A stretch of 41,599 bases of DNA from JAMOAW01 sp039908535 (GTDB lineage Bacteria; Pseudomonadota; Magnetococcia; Magnetococcales; JADFZT01), in the NCBI GenBank assembly GCA_039908535.1, contig JAMOAW010000030.1:1-41599 (forward strand), written 5' to 3'. Every line of letters starts with the position of its first letter. The first letter of the stretch is position 1. The position numbers and the translations under genes were made by a program. Under the pieces are notes generated by a model. That model made no database searches. It saw only the letters and a program-made list of their open reading frames with translations, and was not told where the DNA came from. Positions 32,791-40,552 of the stretch are shown here, piece after piece.

Positions 32791-34134
32791 ATGTTTAATA
32801 AAATTCTCATCGCCAATCGCGGCGAAATCGCCTTGCGTATTTATCGGGCCTGTAAAGAGTTGGGAATTCAAACGGTCGCGGTCCATTCTACCGCCGACAC
32901 CGATGCCATGCATGTCAAACTGGCCGATGAATCGGTCTGTATCGGCCCACCGCCTTCGAATCTCTCTTATTTAAATGTGACGGCTCTCATGGCCGCCGCC
33001 GAGATCACCGACTCGCAAGCCATTCATCCTGGCTATGGGTTTTTATCTGAGAATGCCGAGTTTGCCGAAATTGTCAAGGCCTCTGGTCTGACCTATATTG
33101 GCCCTGAACCGGAAGTCATTCGTTTAATGGGCGACAAAGTTCGCGCCCGTAACGCCATGATTGCGGCGAATATCCCGGTGGTTCCTGGTTCGGATAACCC
33201 CATTTGGTCAGATGAAGACGCCCTGCGCACGGCACGCCGTTTGGGTTATCCGGTGATCATCAAGGCCGTGGGGGGTGGGGGTGGACGGGGCATGAAGGTG
33301 GTCCATTCCGATGCGGCTCTGATCAATGCCTATACGGTGGCTCAAAACGAGGCCATGCAATTTTTTAAAAACGATAAAGTCTACATTGAAAAATTTTTGG
33401 CCGGCCCACGCCACATTGAAATTCAAATTTTGGCCGACCGTTATGGCAATGCCATTCATTTGGGCGAGCGGGACTGCTCTTTGCAGCGTCGGCATCAAAA
33501 AGTTTTAGAGGAGTCCCCTTCCCCGGCGGTATCGCAAAAGGAGCGGGATCGTCTAGGACGTCTGGCCGCTGGAGCGGCGCAAGCGGTGGGATATACCGGA
33601 GCAGGAACCTTTGAATTTTTATATGCCGATGGCCAGTTTTATTTTATCGAAATGAACACCCGAATTCAGGTCGAGCATCCCGTCACTGAGATGATCACCG
33701 GTTTAGATTTGGTCAAAGAGCAAATTCGTATTGCCTCCGGTCAACCACTCTCTTTGACGCAAGAGCAGGTTGTGTTTACGGGTCACTCTATTGAATGCCG
33801 AATCAACGCCGAAAATCCTGAAACCTTTATCCCTTCCCCTGGTTTAATCACCAATTATCATCCTCCTGGCGGAGGTGGTGTTCGGGTGGATTCCAGCGCC
33901 TATGCGGGATATCGCATTCCCCCCCACTATGATTCTATGATTGGCAAATTGATTGTGCATGGGTGTGACCGCAACGAGGCCATTCACCGAATGCGGCGGG
34001 CTTTGTATGAATTTGTCATTGATGGTATCTCTACCACCATTCCTTTGCATCAACGTATCTTAATGGATGGGGATTTTGTGCAAGGGAATTATAATTTAAA
34101 TTTTCTGGAACGGTTTCTTAAAAAGATTCCCTAA
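32791..34134 (+). CDS. accC: Biotin carboxylase, acetyl-CoA carboxylase subunit
   Basis: 447 residues. ATP-grasp enzyme carboxylating the biotin on AccB. Marks: FNKILIANRGEIALRIYRAC, the glycine-rich ATP loop KAVGGGGGRGMKVV, HIEIQILADRYGNAIHLGER, FIEMNTRIQVEHPVTEMITG (metal-binding glutamates and the catalytic arginine), and a C-terminal ECRINAENP domain. It starts 5 bp after accB. The gene is followed directly by a terminator-like repeat pair. Confidence 0.97.
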   Translation: MFNKILIANRGEIALRIYRACKELGIQTVAVHSTADTDAMHVKLADESVCIGPPPSNLSYLNVTALMAAAEITDSQAIHPGYGFLSENAEFAEIVKASGLTYIGPEPEVIRLMGDKVRARNAMIAANIPVVPGSDNPIWSDEDALRTARRLGYPVIIKAVGGGGGRGMKVVHSDAALINAYTVAQNEAMQFFKNDKVYIEKFLAGPRHIEIQILADRYGNAIHLGERDCSLQRRHQKVLEESPSPAVSQKERDRLGRLAAGAAQAVGYTGAGTFEFLYADGQFYFIEMNTRIQVEHPVTEMITGLDLVKEQIRIASGQPLSLTQEQVVFTGHSIECRINAENPETFIPSPGLITNYHPPGGGGVRVDSSAYAGYRIPPHYDSMIGKLIVHGCDRNEAIHRMRRALYEFVIDGISTTIPLHQRILMDGDFVQGNYNLNFLERFLKKIP

Positions 34135-34137
34135 TTT

Positions 34138-34186
34138 AGAGGGGGTCTGGGGGATTCATCCCCCAGGATTTGGCCTTTGATTTTTT
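34138..34186. repeat. Partial palindromic element directly after accC
   Basis: Hairpin CTGGGGGATTCATCCCCCAG (34147-34166), then GATTTGGCCTTTGATTTTTT. It is placed four bases past the accC stop and could end the aroQ-accBC transcript. It adjoins the family I element that follows, so the latter may have inserted into or beside a family II remnant. Confidence 0.75.
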
Positions 34187-34331
34187 GGTACTACCACATT
34201 TAAGTGTGGACGATGAACGAGTGCCTAAACAAAAAGCAAAGTCAAAACCCTGGGGGCAATCCCCCAGACCCCTTTTTTTTAAAATAATAACACCAAAAAA
34301 CAGACGACCACGGTTAAGTGTGGTGGTACCG
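34187..34331. mobile_element. Family I element with terminal inverted repeats (MITE-like), short version
   Basis: The left end GGTACTACCACATTTAAGTG and the complement of the right end GGTACCACCACACTTAACCG are imperfect inverted repeats. The interior has hairpin CTGGGGGCAATCCCCCAG (34250-34267) and T-run (34273-34280). It is an inverted relative of 29237-29434 but lacks the middle G-rich module. No coding capacity. Confidence 0.7.
34250..34280 (+). terminator. Terminator-like hairpin between accC and the hpt-like gene
   Basis: Stem CTGGGGG/CCCCCAG with short loop, then ACCCC and eight T. Correctly oriented for the upstream plus-strand operon. Confidence 0.6.
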
Positions 34332-34376
34332 ATTTTTTTTGTGACATTTTAATTTTATGACTGGAAACCGATTGCC

Positions 34377-34958
34377 ATGCCTGACAAACTCCAACAGATG
34401 ACCCTTCTGATTGATTCTGACCATCTCCAGCAACGCATTCAAGAGTTGGCCCAACAAATTACGCAAGATTTAGAGACGCTTGCAAAAGGAGAATTGGATC
34501 CGGTGCTGGTGGTAGTTCTGAAGGGAGGGTTTTTCTTTGGAGCCGACCTTTTACGTGCCATGGCAAGACCTTTACCGGTTGTTTTTATTTCGGCCCGCGC
34601 CGCTCAACAAGAAAATTGGATCACACAAGAGGATCAAGCGTTGATTCAGGGTCGTTGTTTAATTGTCGTGGATGCCCTGATGGACAAAGGGGGAAGTCAG
34701 CACCGTTTATTGACTTGGTTAGAATCTTTAGGCGCACGGGAGATTCGTTTGGCGGTATTACTGCATAAAACGGTGAATGAAGCCGAACCAAGGCCCATTA
34801 ATTATTTGGGTTTTGAAGTACCGGATGTGCGTCTGGTTGGGTATGGTTTAGATGAAGATCAACGTTTTCGTGGAGAATCGGCCATTTACACTTGGTGGCA
34901 AAACAAAGAACATGATGCCCTGCGGGCAAAAAATCAAAGGCAAAACCTTGGGGGATGA
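34377..34958 (+). CDS. Hypoxanthine phosphoribosyltransferase-like protein with atypical PRPP loop
   Basis: 193 residues. The family's PPi loop is clear (VVLKGGFFFGADLLRAM), as is the base-recognition region (YLGFEVPDVRLVGYGLDEDQ, then RFRG). The PRPP-binding loop, normally of the VEDIIDTG type, reads CLIVVDALMDKGGSQ: the first acid is lost, an extra residue separates the aspartates, and T of DTG is K. So it may be a purine salvage enzyme with altered activity, or a derived regulator. The last 15 or so residues (EHDALRAKNQRQNLGG) and the stop codon come from a repeat element; the native end was probably near TWWQNK. It lies alone, convergent with the oxidase-like gene. Confidence 0.8.
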   Translation: MPDKLQQMTLLIDSDHLQQRIQELAQQITQDLETLAKGELDPVLVVVLKGGFFFGADLLRAMARPLPVVFISARAAQQENWITQEDQALIQGRCLIVVDALMDKGGSQHRLLTWLESLGAREIRLAVLLHKTVNEAEPRPINYLGFEVPDVRLVGYGLDEDQRFRGESAIYTWWQNKEHDALRAKNQRQNLGG

Positions 34959-35075
34959 ATCCCCCAAACCCCCTCTTTTTTTTAAGGATCAAAAGAAAAG
35001 GGTGGGGGGGATTGGGGGGCGGTTCTCCGCCCCCCAAGGTTTTGCCTTTGATTTTATTTTGCCCGAAGGGCATCA
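34913..35075. mobile_element. Family II element, complete, with long terminal inverted repeats
   Basis: 163 bp. Both ends carry the same segment of about 40 bp in inverted orientation: 34913-34952 (TGATGCCCTGCGGGCAAA, then ATCAAAGGCAAAACCTTGG) and 35034-35075 on the other strand. They differ by one base in the palindrome loop and a 3-nt indel. The interior has hairpin TTGGGGGATGAATCCCCCAA (34948-34967), T-run and a G-run/CGGTTCTCCG/C-run hairpin. It overlaps the 3' ends of both convergent genes and supplies their stop codons. No coding capacity for a transposase. Confidence 0.75.
34946..34983 (+). terminator. Terminator-like hairpin at the end of the hpt-like gene
   Basis: Palindrome 34948-34967 containing the TGA stop codon of the hpt-like gene, followed by ACCCCCTC and eight T (34976-34983). 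Confidence 0.6.
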
Positions 35076-36442
35076 AGAAGAGCTGCCCCCCCACCTGATT
35101 TTGTAGACCGCACAGCCCGATAGCAAATTATTAAAAACAAAATTCCCCCGATAACCGCAATTAAACCGCCCAAGCCGGTAAGACCCATAGCCATTTTTTT
35201 CACCATGGTTTCCAACCCCTGCGCCTCTCCGGCGGTTTTTCGTTGTATGCCCAGCACCCCTGACCAAGCCAAGCCAAAGACATGCAAAAGCGATCCACCG
35301 CCATACAACCACAGTTGCCAGACTGCCCACCGCCGATTGGGAGCTTGAAATCCCAAACGAGGCAATAGGTAGAAAATCAGACCCATATAGGCCACAGTTA
35401 CCGAGACGATAGAGCCATGGTAATGGGAGGGAATGGTCACATTAATGCCCTTGATTAAAAAGCCGATCACGCCACCGATGCCAAACAGTAGCAAAGATAA
35501 AAACAGGGTCAGCCGCAATGGGGTAGGCTCTTGTTCGCCGCTGCTGGGTCGGGTGAGTAAGGTTGGCAAGAGAGCCAATCCGACTGGGAGGGCGGCCACA
35601 CCGCCGCCATATTTCATTAAATTGGCAAAGCCGACCTGGAATTCAACATCGCCAGGGATATAATTTAAATGAAGAAACACCCCGCCGAGCAGAGCGGGTG
35701 CAGCTCCCAAGGTAAACAGCAGCACCGCCACTCTCGGGGTCAAGGAGATATGGCCACCCGCAGCGGTAGCCAGCCACAACCAGACCACGACCAGCAATTG
35801 GGTGTGGGTAAACTGCAAGATATGTCCCCCACCCCAAAACAGGGCCTCATAATAGAGCAAGCCATCGACGTTGGCTGGCATGGTGAGATAGCTCCAGAGC
35901 CAGGAGGCCAAGGAGAGCAATAGGATAAATAGACCGGTTTTTAACCCCCATAACAAGGCTCTCTCGCCGGTGCTGGCCACTCTGGAGTTAAGGATTCCAA
36001 ACCCGGCCATCCCGCCCACTCCGGTGAGGAAGAGTCCCAACCCCAAAAAGAAGGCGTTATTGCCCAGCACGGGCACATAATTGTTCATAAATGGGGCATC
36101 TACTCCCAAGAAGGGGGAGAAGGTGATTAAAACGGCTCCGATTGTTGCCAGGAGCAATGTTCCAAACCCAAACCACCCTTTTTGCTCCCGCAGGTTAAGG
36201 CAGGCCAAAAAACCAGCGATGGAGAGAAACCAAACCAAGACAGACAGATCGACATGGATGACCAAGGCGGTCCGAAAAGAGCCGGTCCAGGGGAGGAGAT
36301 TGAGGATAAACGGGGTACGGGCAATCAGGATTAAAACGACCACCAAGCCAGCCCCCACCAATGAATAGAGGGCCAAAAACAACCAACCAATGGCCAAGCG
36401 TCGGGGCATTCCAGAGGGAATGGAGAGCAGAAAGGAGTTCAT
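35054..36442 (-). CDS. Heme-copper-oxidase subunit I-like membrane protein (divergent)
   Basis: 462 residues with about 12 transmembrane helices. TM2 has ALVIHVDLSVLVWFLSIAG, whose histidine fits the low-spin haem ligand. A later helix has ALFWGGGHILQFTHTQLLVV, resembling the CuB-histidine helix of cbb3/NOR-like subunits. IPSHYHGSIVSVTVAYMG carries an H-x-H pair like the two haem ligands of TM10. The expected adjacent His-His of TM7 is not evident (GGVFLHLNYI instead). Family membership is likely, canonical oxidase activity is not assured. No other oxidase subunit is nearby. ATG 36442 has AGGA upstream; the frame is open further through a tRNA gene. The C-terminal LLDALRAK is encoded by the repeat element. 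Confidence 0.72.
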   Translation of the reverse strand: MNSFLLSIPSGMPRRLAIGWLFLALYSLVGAGLVVVLILIARTPFILNLLPWTGSFRTALVIHVDLSVLVWFLSIAGFLACLNLREQKGWFGFGTLLLATIGAVLITFSPFLGVDAPFMNNYVPVLGNNAFFLGLGLFLTGVGGMAGFGILNSRVASTGERALLWGLKTGLFILLLSLASWLWSYLTMPANVDGLLYYEALFWGGGHILQFTHTQLLVVVWLWLATAAGGHISLTPRVAVLLFTLGAAPALLGGVFLHLNYIPGDVEFQVGFANLMKYGGGVAALPVGLALLPTLLTRPSSGEQEPTPLRLTLFLSLLLFGIGGVIGFLIKGINVTIPSHYHGSIVSVTVAYMGLIFYLLPRLGFQAPNRRWAVWQLWLYGGGSLLHVFGLAWSGVLGIQRKTAGEAQGLETMVKKMAMGLTGLGGLIAVIGGILFLIICYRAVRSTKSGGGAALLDALRAK

Positions 36443-36469
36443 GAAATCGCGTCCTACAACGAGTGGAGG

Positions 36470-36554
36470 TGGTGCGAAAGGGGGGATTTGAACCCCCAAG
36501 CCTTGCGGCACTGGATCCTAAGTCCAGCGCGTCTACCAATTTCGCCACTTTCGC
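36470..36554 (-). tRNA. tRNA-Leu (anticodon TAG)
   Basis: 85 nt including encoded CCA (complement of 36470-36472). Acceptor GCGAAAG pairs with CTTTCGC. The anticodon loop CTTAGGA in stem TGGA/TCCA gives TAG. A short variable arm (GTGCCGCAAGGCT) marks a class II tRNA. It lies just upstream of the oxidase-like gene on the same strand. Confidence 0.94.
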
Positions 36555-36558
36555 ATCT

Positions 36559-36671
36559 TGATGCCCTGCGAGCAAAAGAATAAAAGGCAAAACCTTGGGG
36601 GATGAATCCCCCCCACCAAAAAAAAAGGGTGGGGGGGATTGGGGGGAGGTTCTCCGCCCCCCAAGGTTTTA
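36559..36671. repeat. Family II element between tRNA-Leu and tRNA-His
   Basis: TGATGCCCTGCGAGCA end (36559-36574), GGGGGATGAATCCCCCC hairpin, A-run, and a GGGGGGAGG-TTCT-CCGCCCCCC hairpin (36641-36662). It leaves only 4 bp to the tRNA-Leu 5' end and 8 bp to the tRNA-His 3' end. Confidence 0.8.
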
Positions 36672-36679
36672 TGAATAGT

Positions 36680-36756
36680 TGGGGCGAACGACGGGACTTG
36701 AACCCGCGGCAACCGGAATCACAATCCAGGACTCTACCAACTGAGCTACGTCCGCC
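36680..36756 (-). tRNA. tRNA-His (anticodon GTG)
   Basis: 77 nt including encoded CCA. A leading G pairs as G-1 with C73, a hallmark of tRNA-His. Acceptor GCGGACG/CGTTCGC; the anticodon loop TTGTGAT gives GTG. The T arm is GGGTTCAAGTCCC. Confidence 0.94.
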
Positions 36757-36792
36757 ATAAAGGAGTTTAAAAAAAAATTTATCACCAAATTG

Positions 36793-36821
36793 TATATACC
36801 ACCAAAGCCTCTCACATTCAA
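36793..36821 (-). promoter_or_regulatory. Probable promoter of tRNA-His (and tRNA-Leu)
   Basis: On the minus strand TTGAAT (complement of 36816-36821) and TATATA (36793-36798) are 17 bp apart. A start about 36786 leaves a 30-nt leader to tRNA-His. Confidence 0.5.
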
Positions 36822-36884
36822 CCATGTTTGGTCATTTATAATTTTTTTTACCCGTCCGCTCTTAAAAGAGCCAAGAGGGAAACA

Positions 36885-36960
36885 TGGTGCGTCCGACAGG
36901 ACTCGAACCTGTAGCCTACGGCTTAGAAGGCCGTTGCTCTATCCGTTGAGCTACGAACGC
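36885..36960 (-). tRNA. tRNA-Arg (anticodon TCT)
   Basis: 76 nt including encoded CCA. Acceptor GCGTTCG/CGGACGC; anticodon stem ACGGC/GCCGT with loop CTTCTAA gives TCT. A short palindrome GCTCTTAAAAGAGC (36858-36871) lies just downstream but lacks a T-run. Confidence 0.94.
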
Positions 36961-36994
36961 CGAACCGAAATCCGCACAAAGGAACAGGAAGAAT

Positions 36995-37125
36995 GAACAT
37001 AATGCCCTGCGGGCAAAAAAAATCAAAGGCCAAACCCTGGGGGATGAATCCCCCAGACCCCCTCTTTTTTTTAAGTATTAAAAGAAAAGGGTGGGGGGAA
37101 TTGGGGGGCGGTTGCTACACCCCGA
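36995..37125. repeat. Family II element upstream of tRNA-Arg
   Basis: GAACATAATGCCCTGCGGGC end, hairpin CTGGGGGATGAATCCCCCAG (37038-37057), T-run, then a GGGTGGGG block and an abbreviated G-run that breaks off at CGGTTGCTACACC. It closely matches 4139-4268. Confidence 0.85.
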
Positions 37126-37176
37126 TTTAAAATTTATTTTAGGATTATATCTAATTCACGCTCGAATGGCAAGGTT

Positions 37177-37275
37177 TGGTAGCACCCCATTTGACCGTGG
37201 TCAACATATTTTTTTTCTTTTTCACAAAAAAACAAAATTCTGGGGGACGATTTGGAGCCCCCCAGGCTCTTTTGC
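37177..37275. repeat. Worn family I end and hairpin downstream of the FnIII gene
   Basis: GGTAGCACCCCATTTGACCG (37179-37198), followed by TGGTCAAC and a T-run, resembles the family I terminus in degraded form. CTGGGGG (37240-37246) and CCCCCCAG (37257-37264) form a looser hairpin just past the FnIII stop codon. Confidence 0.55.
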
Positions 37276-37280
37276 AACAA

Positions 37281-37712
37281 TCAACTGGCTGGTTTAACTT
37301 CAGTTTGACTCTCTTTGTTCACCTTGGGGGATTTGAGGCTGCCTTTGTTTTTGGAGGAAAAGGCACTGCATATACTCTCTTTACAGGCTTTTACCCAATA
37401 ATAATATGACTCTCCAACTTTGCCAGTGGTGTCGGTATAGGAAGTATTGGCAACAGCGGCCAATTCGCTCGACTCTTTTGCTTTGGTGGTTGTGCCTCTG
37501 TATACCTTATACTCTGTTGCCTCAGGCACGGCGGTCCAAGAGAGGGTAATTTCTGTTGCCGATTTTCCGTCCGTAGCGTCTATCTTTTTCGGAGCGGTCA
37601 TGGCGGTCGCACGGGCGGCATGAGCGGCGGGGAGATCTATTAAAAAAACCGAAAATCCAATGAATAATATAAATTGAAAAACAGAAAACATCGCCATCGA
37701 TTTTATTTTCAT
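37281..37712 (-). CDS. Secreted fibronectin type III domain protein
   Basis: 143 residues. A signal peptide (MKIKSMAMFSVFQFILFIGF, then SVFLIDLPAAHAA with an AHA|A cleavage site) precedes one FnIII domain (about 40-120): ITLSWTAVPEATEYKVYRGT ... SYTDTTGKVGESYYYWVKAC. The tail is charged and low in complexity (SLKSPKVNKESQTEVKPAS). Two cysteines (KACKESICS) could form a disulfide outside the cytoplasm. Probably periplasmic or cell-surface, with a binding role; the partner is unknown. ATG 37712 has AAAGGA 7 bases upstream. It stands alone between repeat elements. Confidence 0.85.
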   Translation of the reverse strand: MKIKSMAMFSVFQFILFIGFSVFLIDLPAAHAARATAMTAPKKIDATDGKSATEITLSWTAVPEATEYKVYRGTTTKAKESSELAAVANTSYTDTTGKVGESYYYWVKACKESICSAFSSKNKGSLKSPKVNKESQTEVKPAS

Positions 37713-37814
37713 TTAAATTTCCTTTACAAAAGAGAGGAGAGGGCAAAAAATTAAAACCTAATATAATGCAAATTTTCATAAATTTCTAGTCTTTTTAACT
37801 TTAGGATAAATCTT

Positions 37815-37985
37815 CAGGGGATTGGAGGGCGGTTCTCCGCCCCCCCCCCAAGTCAAAGGCCAAACCCTGGGGGATGAATCCCCCAGACCCCCTCTTTTTT
37901 TTAAAACGTAAAAAAAAAGGGTGGGGGGAATTGGGGGGCGGTTCTCCGCCCCCCAAGGTCTTGATTTTTATTTTTTCGATACATT
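37815..37985. repeat. Family II element between ycjF and the FnIII gene
   Basis: Two G-run/CGGTTCTCCG/C-run hairpins (37817-37848 and 37935-37954) flank the hairpin CTGGGGGATGAATCCCCCAG (37866-37885) with T-run, so one module is duplicated on the left. It fills most of the 317-bp gap; the rest is AT-rich and presumably holds the FnIII promoter. Confidence 0.85.
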
Positions 37986-38029
37986 AAAAAGACAAAAAAG
38001 GAGATCCCCACTTCCAAACATATTGCTAA

Positions 38030-39118
38030 TTATTCGATCACCTCTGTTTTATCTTTTTTCGGCGGACGCAATAAATCTTTGAGAGCAATTAAAATATCTT
38101 TGCGAATATAACTTAATTTGGGTGCCTCTTCGTCAAAAAAGGGAATGGGACGGCACAAACGCATGGTTTGCAAACCAATGCGGGCCGTATACAAACCATT
38201 GGCAATCCCCTGTCCCGCTCGCGCCAACACCGCCGAAGTCAACGACTCCCCCAACAAAAAGGCCCCTTGGTCCGTGGCTAAATCGGTTACCCCCGCCATA
38301 ACCAATCCCCGCATCACCTGACGACTCAAAACAATGGTACCCGAAAAACCAGGTCCCCAGCCATAACAACTGGCTATTTGGCGAATCATACGCAAATTAC
38401 GCCATAAAAACAACAACGCATCCAACCACGCCAAAGAGCTGGTGGCGGTTAAAATCGCCGTTGCCCCAGCATTTTGCACAATAATGGCATAGGCTTGCCG
38501 ATCTATAGGATGCAAAACATGTTTGGCCAAAAATACCAACCGCTCCCGATCGTTCAGATAATCGTCTATCCCCTCATGATAATTTTTAAAATATAACTCC
38601 GTATCGGGCATCGTCCTGTAAAAGGTGGAAAAATTTTTAATAAATCCATTGATCTGACCAAAAGTCTGCGCTCGAACCAAATGTTCGGCCTCTAATCGCA
38701 AAATGTTCAACTTGCCAAACCGACGCAGACGCACCATCTCTTGAAAAATCAAGAAAAAGAGAGAAAAAACCAAAATTGCAAAAAATAAAACAAAAATTCC
38801 ACCTTGCAATAGATTGGCCTCTAACCGCTCGCGAATAAAGACAATCATCTCACTGCTCATGCCCAACAGTGCCAACAAAGAAGCCGACACCATCAACCAT
38901 TTCCAGGCCGAGGGCTTGTTTTGCATTTTAGGTAACGGTGGCAGTTCCTCCTCCTCGGCCCGACGAGAGATGGCAACAGAGGCTGGAGACGACACACTTT
39001 TTTGAGTTGTCACCGGTAATATAATTGGCCCAATCGGCGCAACGGCAGGAAGAGAAGCGCTCTTGTCGCGCTTTGTCACCACCAATTCCACCGGGGCTTG
39101 CCACGATTTTTGGTTCAT
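38030..39118 (-). CDS. ycjF: YcjF-like DUF697 membrane protein
   Basis: 362 residues. The first 80 residues are soluble, followed by two transmembrane helices (about 92-112 and 120-145) and a C-terminal DUF697 region. This carries the family ending ARIGLQTMRLCRPIPFFDEE and TSSLAWLDALLFLWRNLRMI with helix-breaking small residues. It is nearly always paired with ycjX; here the ycjX stop and ycjF start overlap as TGATG. The role is poorly known: inner-membrane partner of the YcjX GTPase/ATPase, linked to envelope stress in Enterobacteria. Confidence 0.9.
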   Translation of the reverse strand: MNQKSWQAPVELVVTKRDKSASLPAVAPIGPIILPVTTQKSVSSPASVAISRRAEEEELPPLPKMQNKPSAWKWLMVSASLLALLGMSSEMIVFIRERLEANLLQGGIFVLFFAILVFSLFFLIFQEMVRLRRFGKLNILRLEAEHLVRAQTFGQINGFIKNFSTFYRTMPDTELYFKNYHEGIDDYLNDRERLVFLAKHVLHPIDRQAYAIIVQNAGATAILTATSSLAWLDALLFLWRNLRMIRQIASCYGWGPGFSGTIVLSRQVMRGLVMAGVTDLATDQGAFLLGESLTSAVLARAGQGIANGLYTARIGLQTMRLCRPIPFFDEEAPKLSYIRKDILIALKDLLRPPKKDKTEVIE

Positions 39119-40536
39119 CAGAGTAATTTATCTCCCAATAAAAACTCCAAAGCCTGATCCAATCGAATATGCGGCAGTTGGCCACTTTCGGCATCCATGG
39201 CCGGGCGCGGTTTAAACTCTAAAAAGTTAAAACGATTCTCTGCCCAATCCGCAGGGGTAGGAAGATTCTCTGGAATCTCGCCAGGAAATAATAAAATTTC
39301 CTGATCCCGCCCCTTGGGCGTCCCCTGCACAAACGATAACCGCCGCCCCTCATGCTCCCGCACCACGGTTTCCGTACAAACCATCGATGAAATCGCCATG
39401 GTTTTCACCTCTACCCCCAAATAGACCGCATCGTTGGCCGGTTTGATCACCAATCGATTGACCAAACGTTCTAAATTGTGATGTTGATTGGCGGCTACAT
39501 GGTCAACTTTGGTAGCGGCAAAAAGCAATTTATCAATTTTTGGTTTAAACAACCGGCTGATAATATTGGATTGACCATAATTAAAACTCTCTAAAATGGC
39601 CGTCAACGCATTGCGCGTATCCGCAAAATGCCAGGGACCATAATTGAGGGCTTTTAAAAGATCAATTAACACAATTTGTCGATCAAAACTGGAAAAATGC
39701 TTTTTAAAAAATTGTCCAACCACCCGCTCTTTGTACGATTCAAAGCGTTGGGTCATAATATCCTGGATACTGCCAGGGGTAACAGGGCCTGGCACTATTT
39801 CTAAAGGACAAAAGGTCAATAAAGGGGTGTCTTTAAACTCACCAGGGACAAAAAAACGACCCGGTTGTAAAAAATTTAAACCAACCTCTTTCGATTTACA
39901 AGCATGAAGAAATTCCGTATATAACTGCGTCGCCTGCCGTAACGTCTCTTCTTGAGCGATGTGGAAAAGTTTTAAGCCCGATAAATATTGACGCCATTTG
40001 GCTGACAAGGCCCGACGCGGCTCCTCATGGCATAATTGAAATATTTGTTGTGACCATGTTTGAAAATCTTGATCCAACATGGGTAAATCCAACAACCACT
40101 CCCCCGGATAATCAATAATGTCTAAATAGAGCGTGGAACCTGAAGAGAACGACTTGCGTAACATCCCATCGGGCTGAAAACGAAGAGCTAAACGGATTTC
40201 GCTAATTCCATCGGTGGCATTGGGCCAATTGGGACGCGCCGAAAGCAACGGTTGAATAAATTGATCATACCGAAAAAAGGGAATATCCATATCCGGCTGC
40301 AAAATAATTTTTGCTCCCCGCAAACGACCAGAATTAACCACCTGAAAAAAAGGCAATCCCACCCCAGCGTTGGCATTTAACAATTGATGAATCAACGAGG
40401 TGATAAAAACCGTCTTTCCACTTTGATTCAATCCGGTAACCGCCAGCCGCACCGTGCGATCCATCGCCAAATGGGTCAAATCATCCAGCGTCTTACGCGC
40501 CTCGTTCCAAATTATATTTAAAGATAAATCAGCCAT
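39118..40536 (-). CDS. ycjX: YcjX-like P-loop NTPase
   Basis: 472 residues, family length. A P-loop VTGLNQSGKTVFITSLIHQL lies near residue 33, with DIIDYPGEWLLDLPML as the DxxG-like switch segment and LFAATKVDHVAANQHHNL as the NKxD-like specificity motif. The C-terminus is FKPRPAMDAESGQLPHIRLD, typical of the family. ATG 40536 has no clear ribosome site. First gene of the ycjX-ycjF pair; divergent from mucR with a 272-bp gap. Confidence 0.93.
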   Translation of the reverse strand: MADLSLNIIWNEARKTLDDLTHLAMDRTVRLAVTGLNQSGKTVFITSLIHQLLNANAGVGLPFFQVVNSGRLRGAKIILQPDMDIPFFRYDQFIQPLLSARPNWPNATDGISEIRLALRFQPDGMLRKSFSSGSTLYLDIIDYPGEWLLDLPMLDQDFQTWSQQIFQLCHEEPRRALSAKWRQYLSGLKLFHIAQEETLRQATQLYTEFLHACKSKEVGLNFLQPGRFFVPGEFKDTPLLTFCPLEIVPGPVTPGSIQDIMTQRFESYKERVVGQFFKKHFSSFDRQIVLIDLLKALNYGPWHFADTRNALTAILESFNYGQSNIISRLFKPKIDKLLFAATKVDHVAANQHHNLERLVNRLVIKPANDAVYLGVEVKTMAISSMVCTETVVREHEGRRLSFVQGTPKGRDQEILLFPGEIPENLPTPADWAENRFNFLEFKPRPAMDAESGQLPHIRLDQALEFLLGDKLL

Positions 40537-40552
40537 ATAAAAGTCTAAATGT

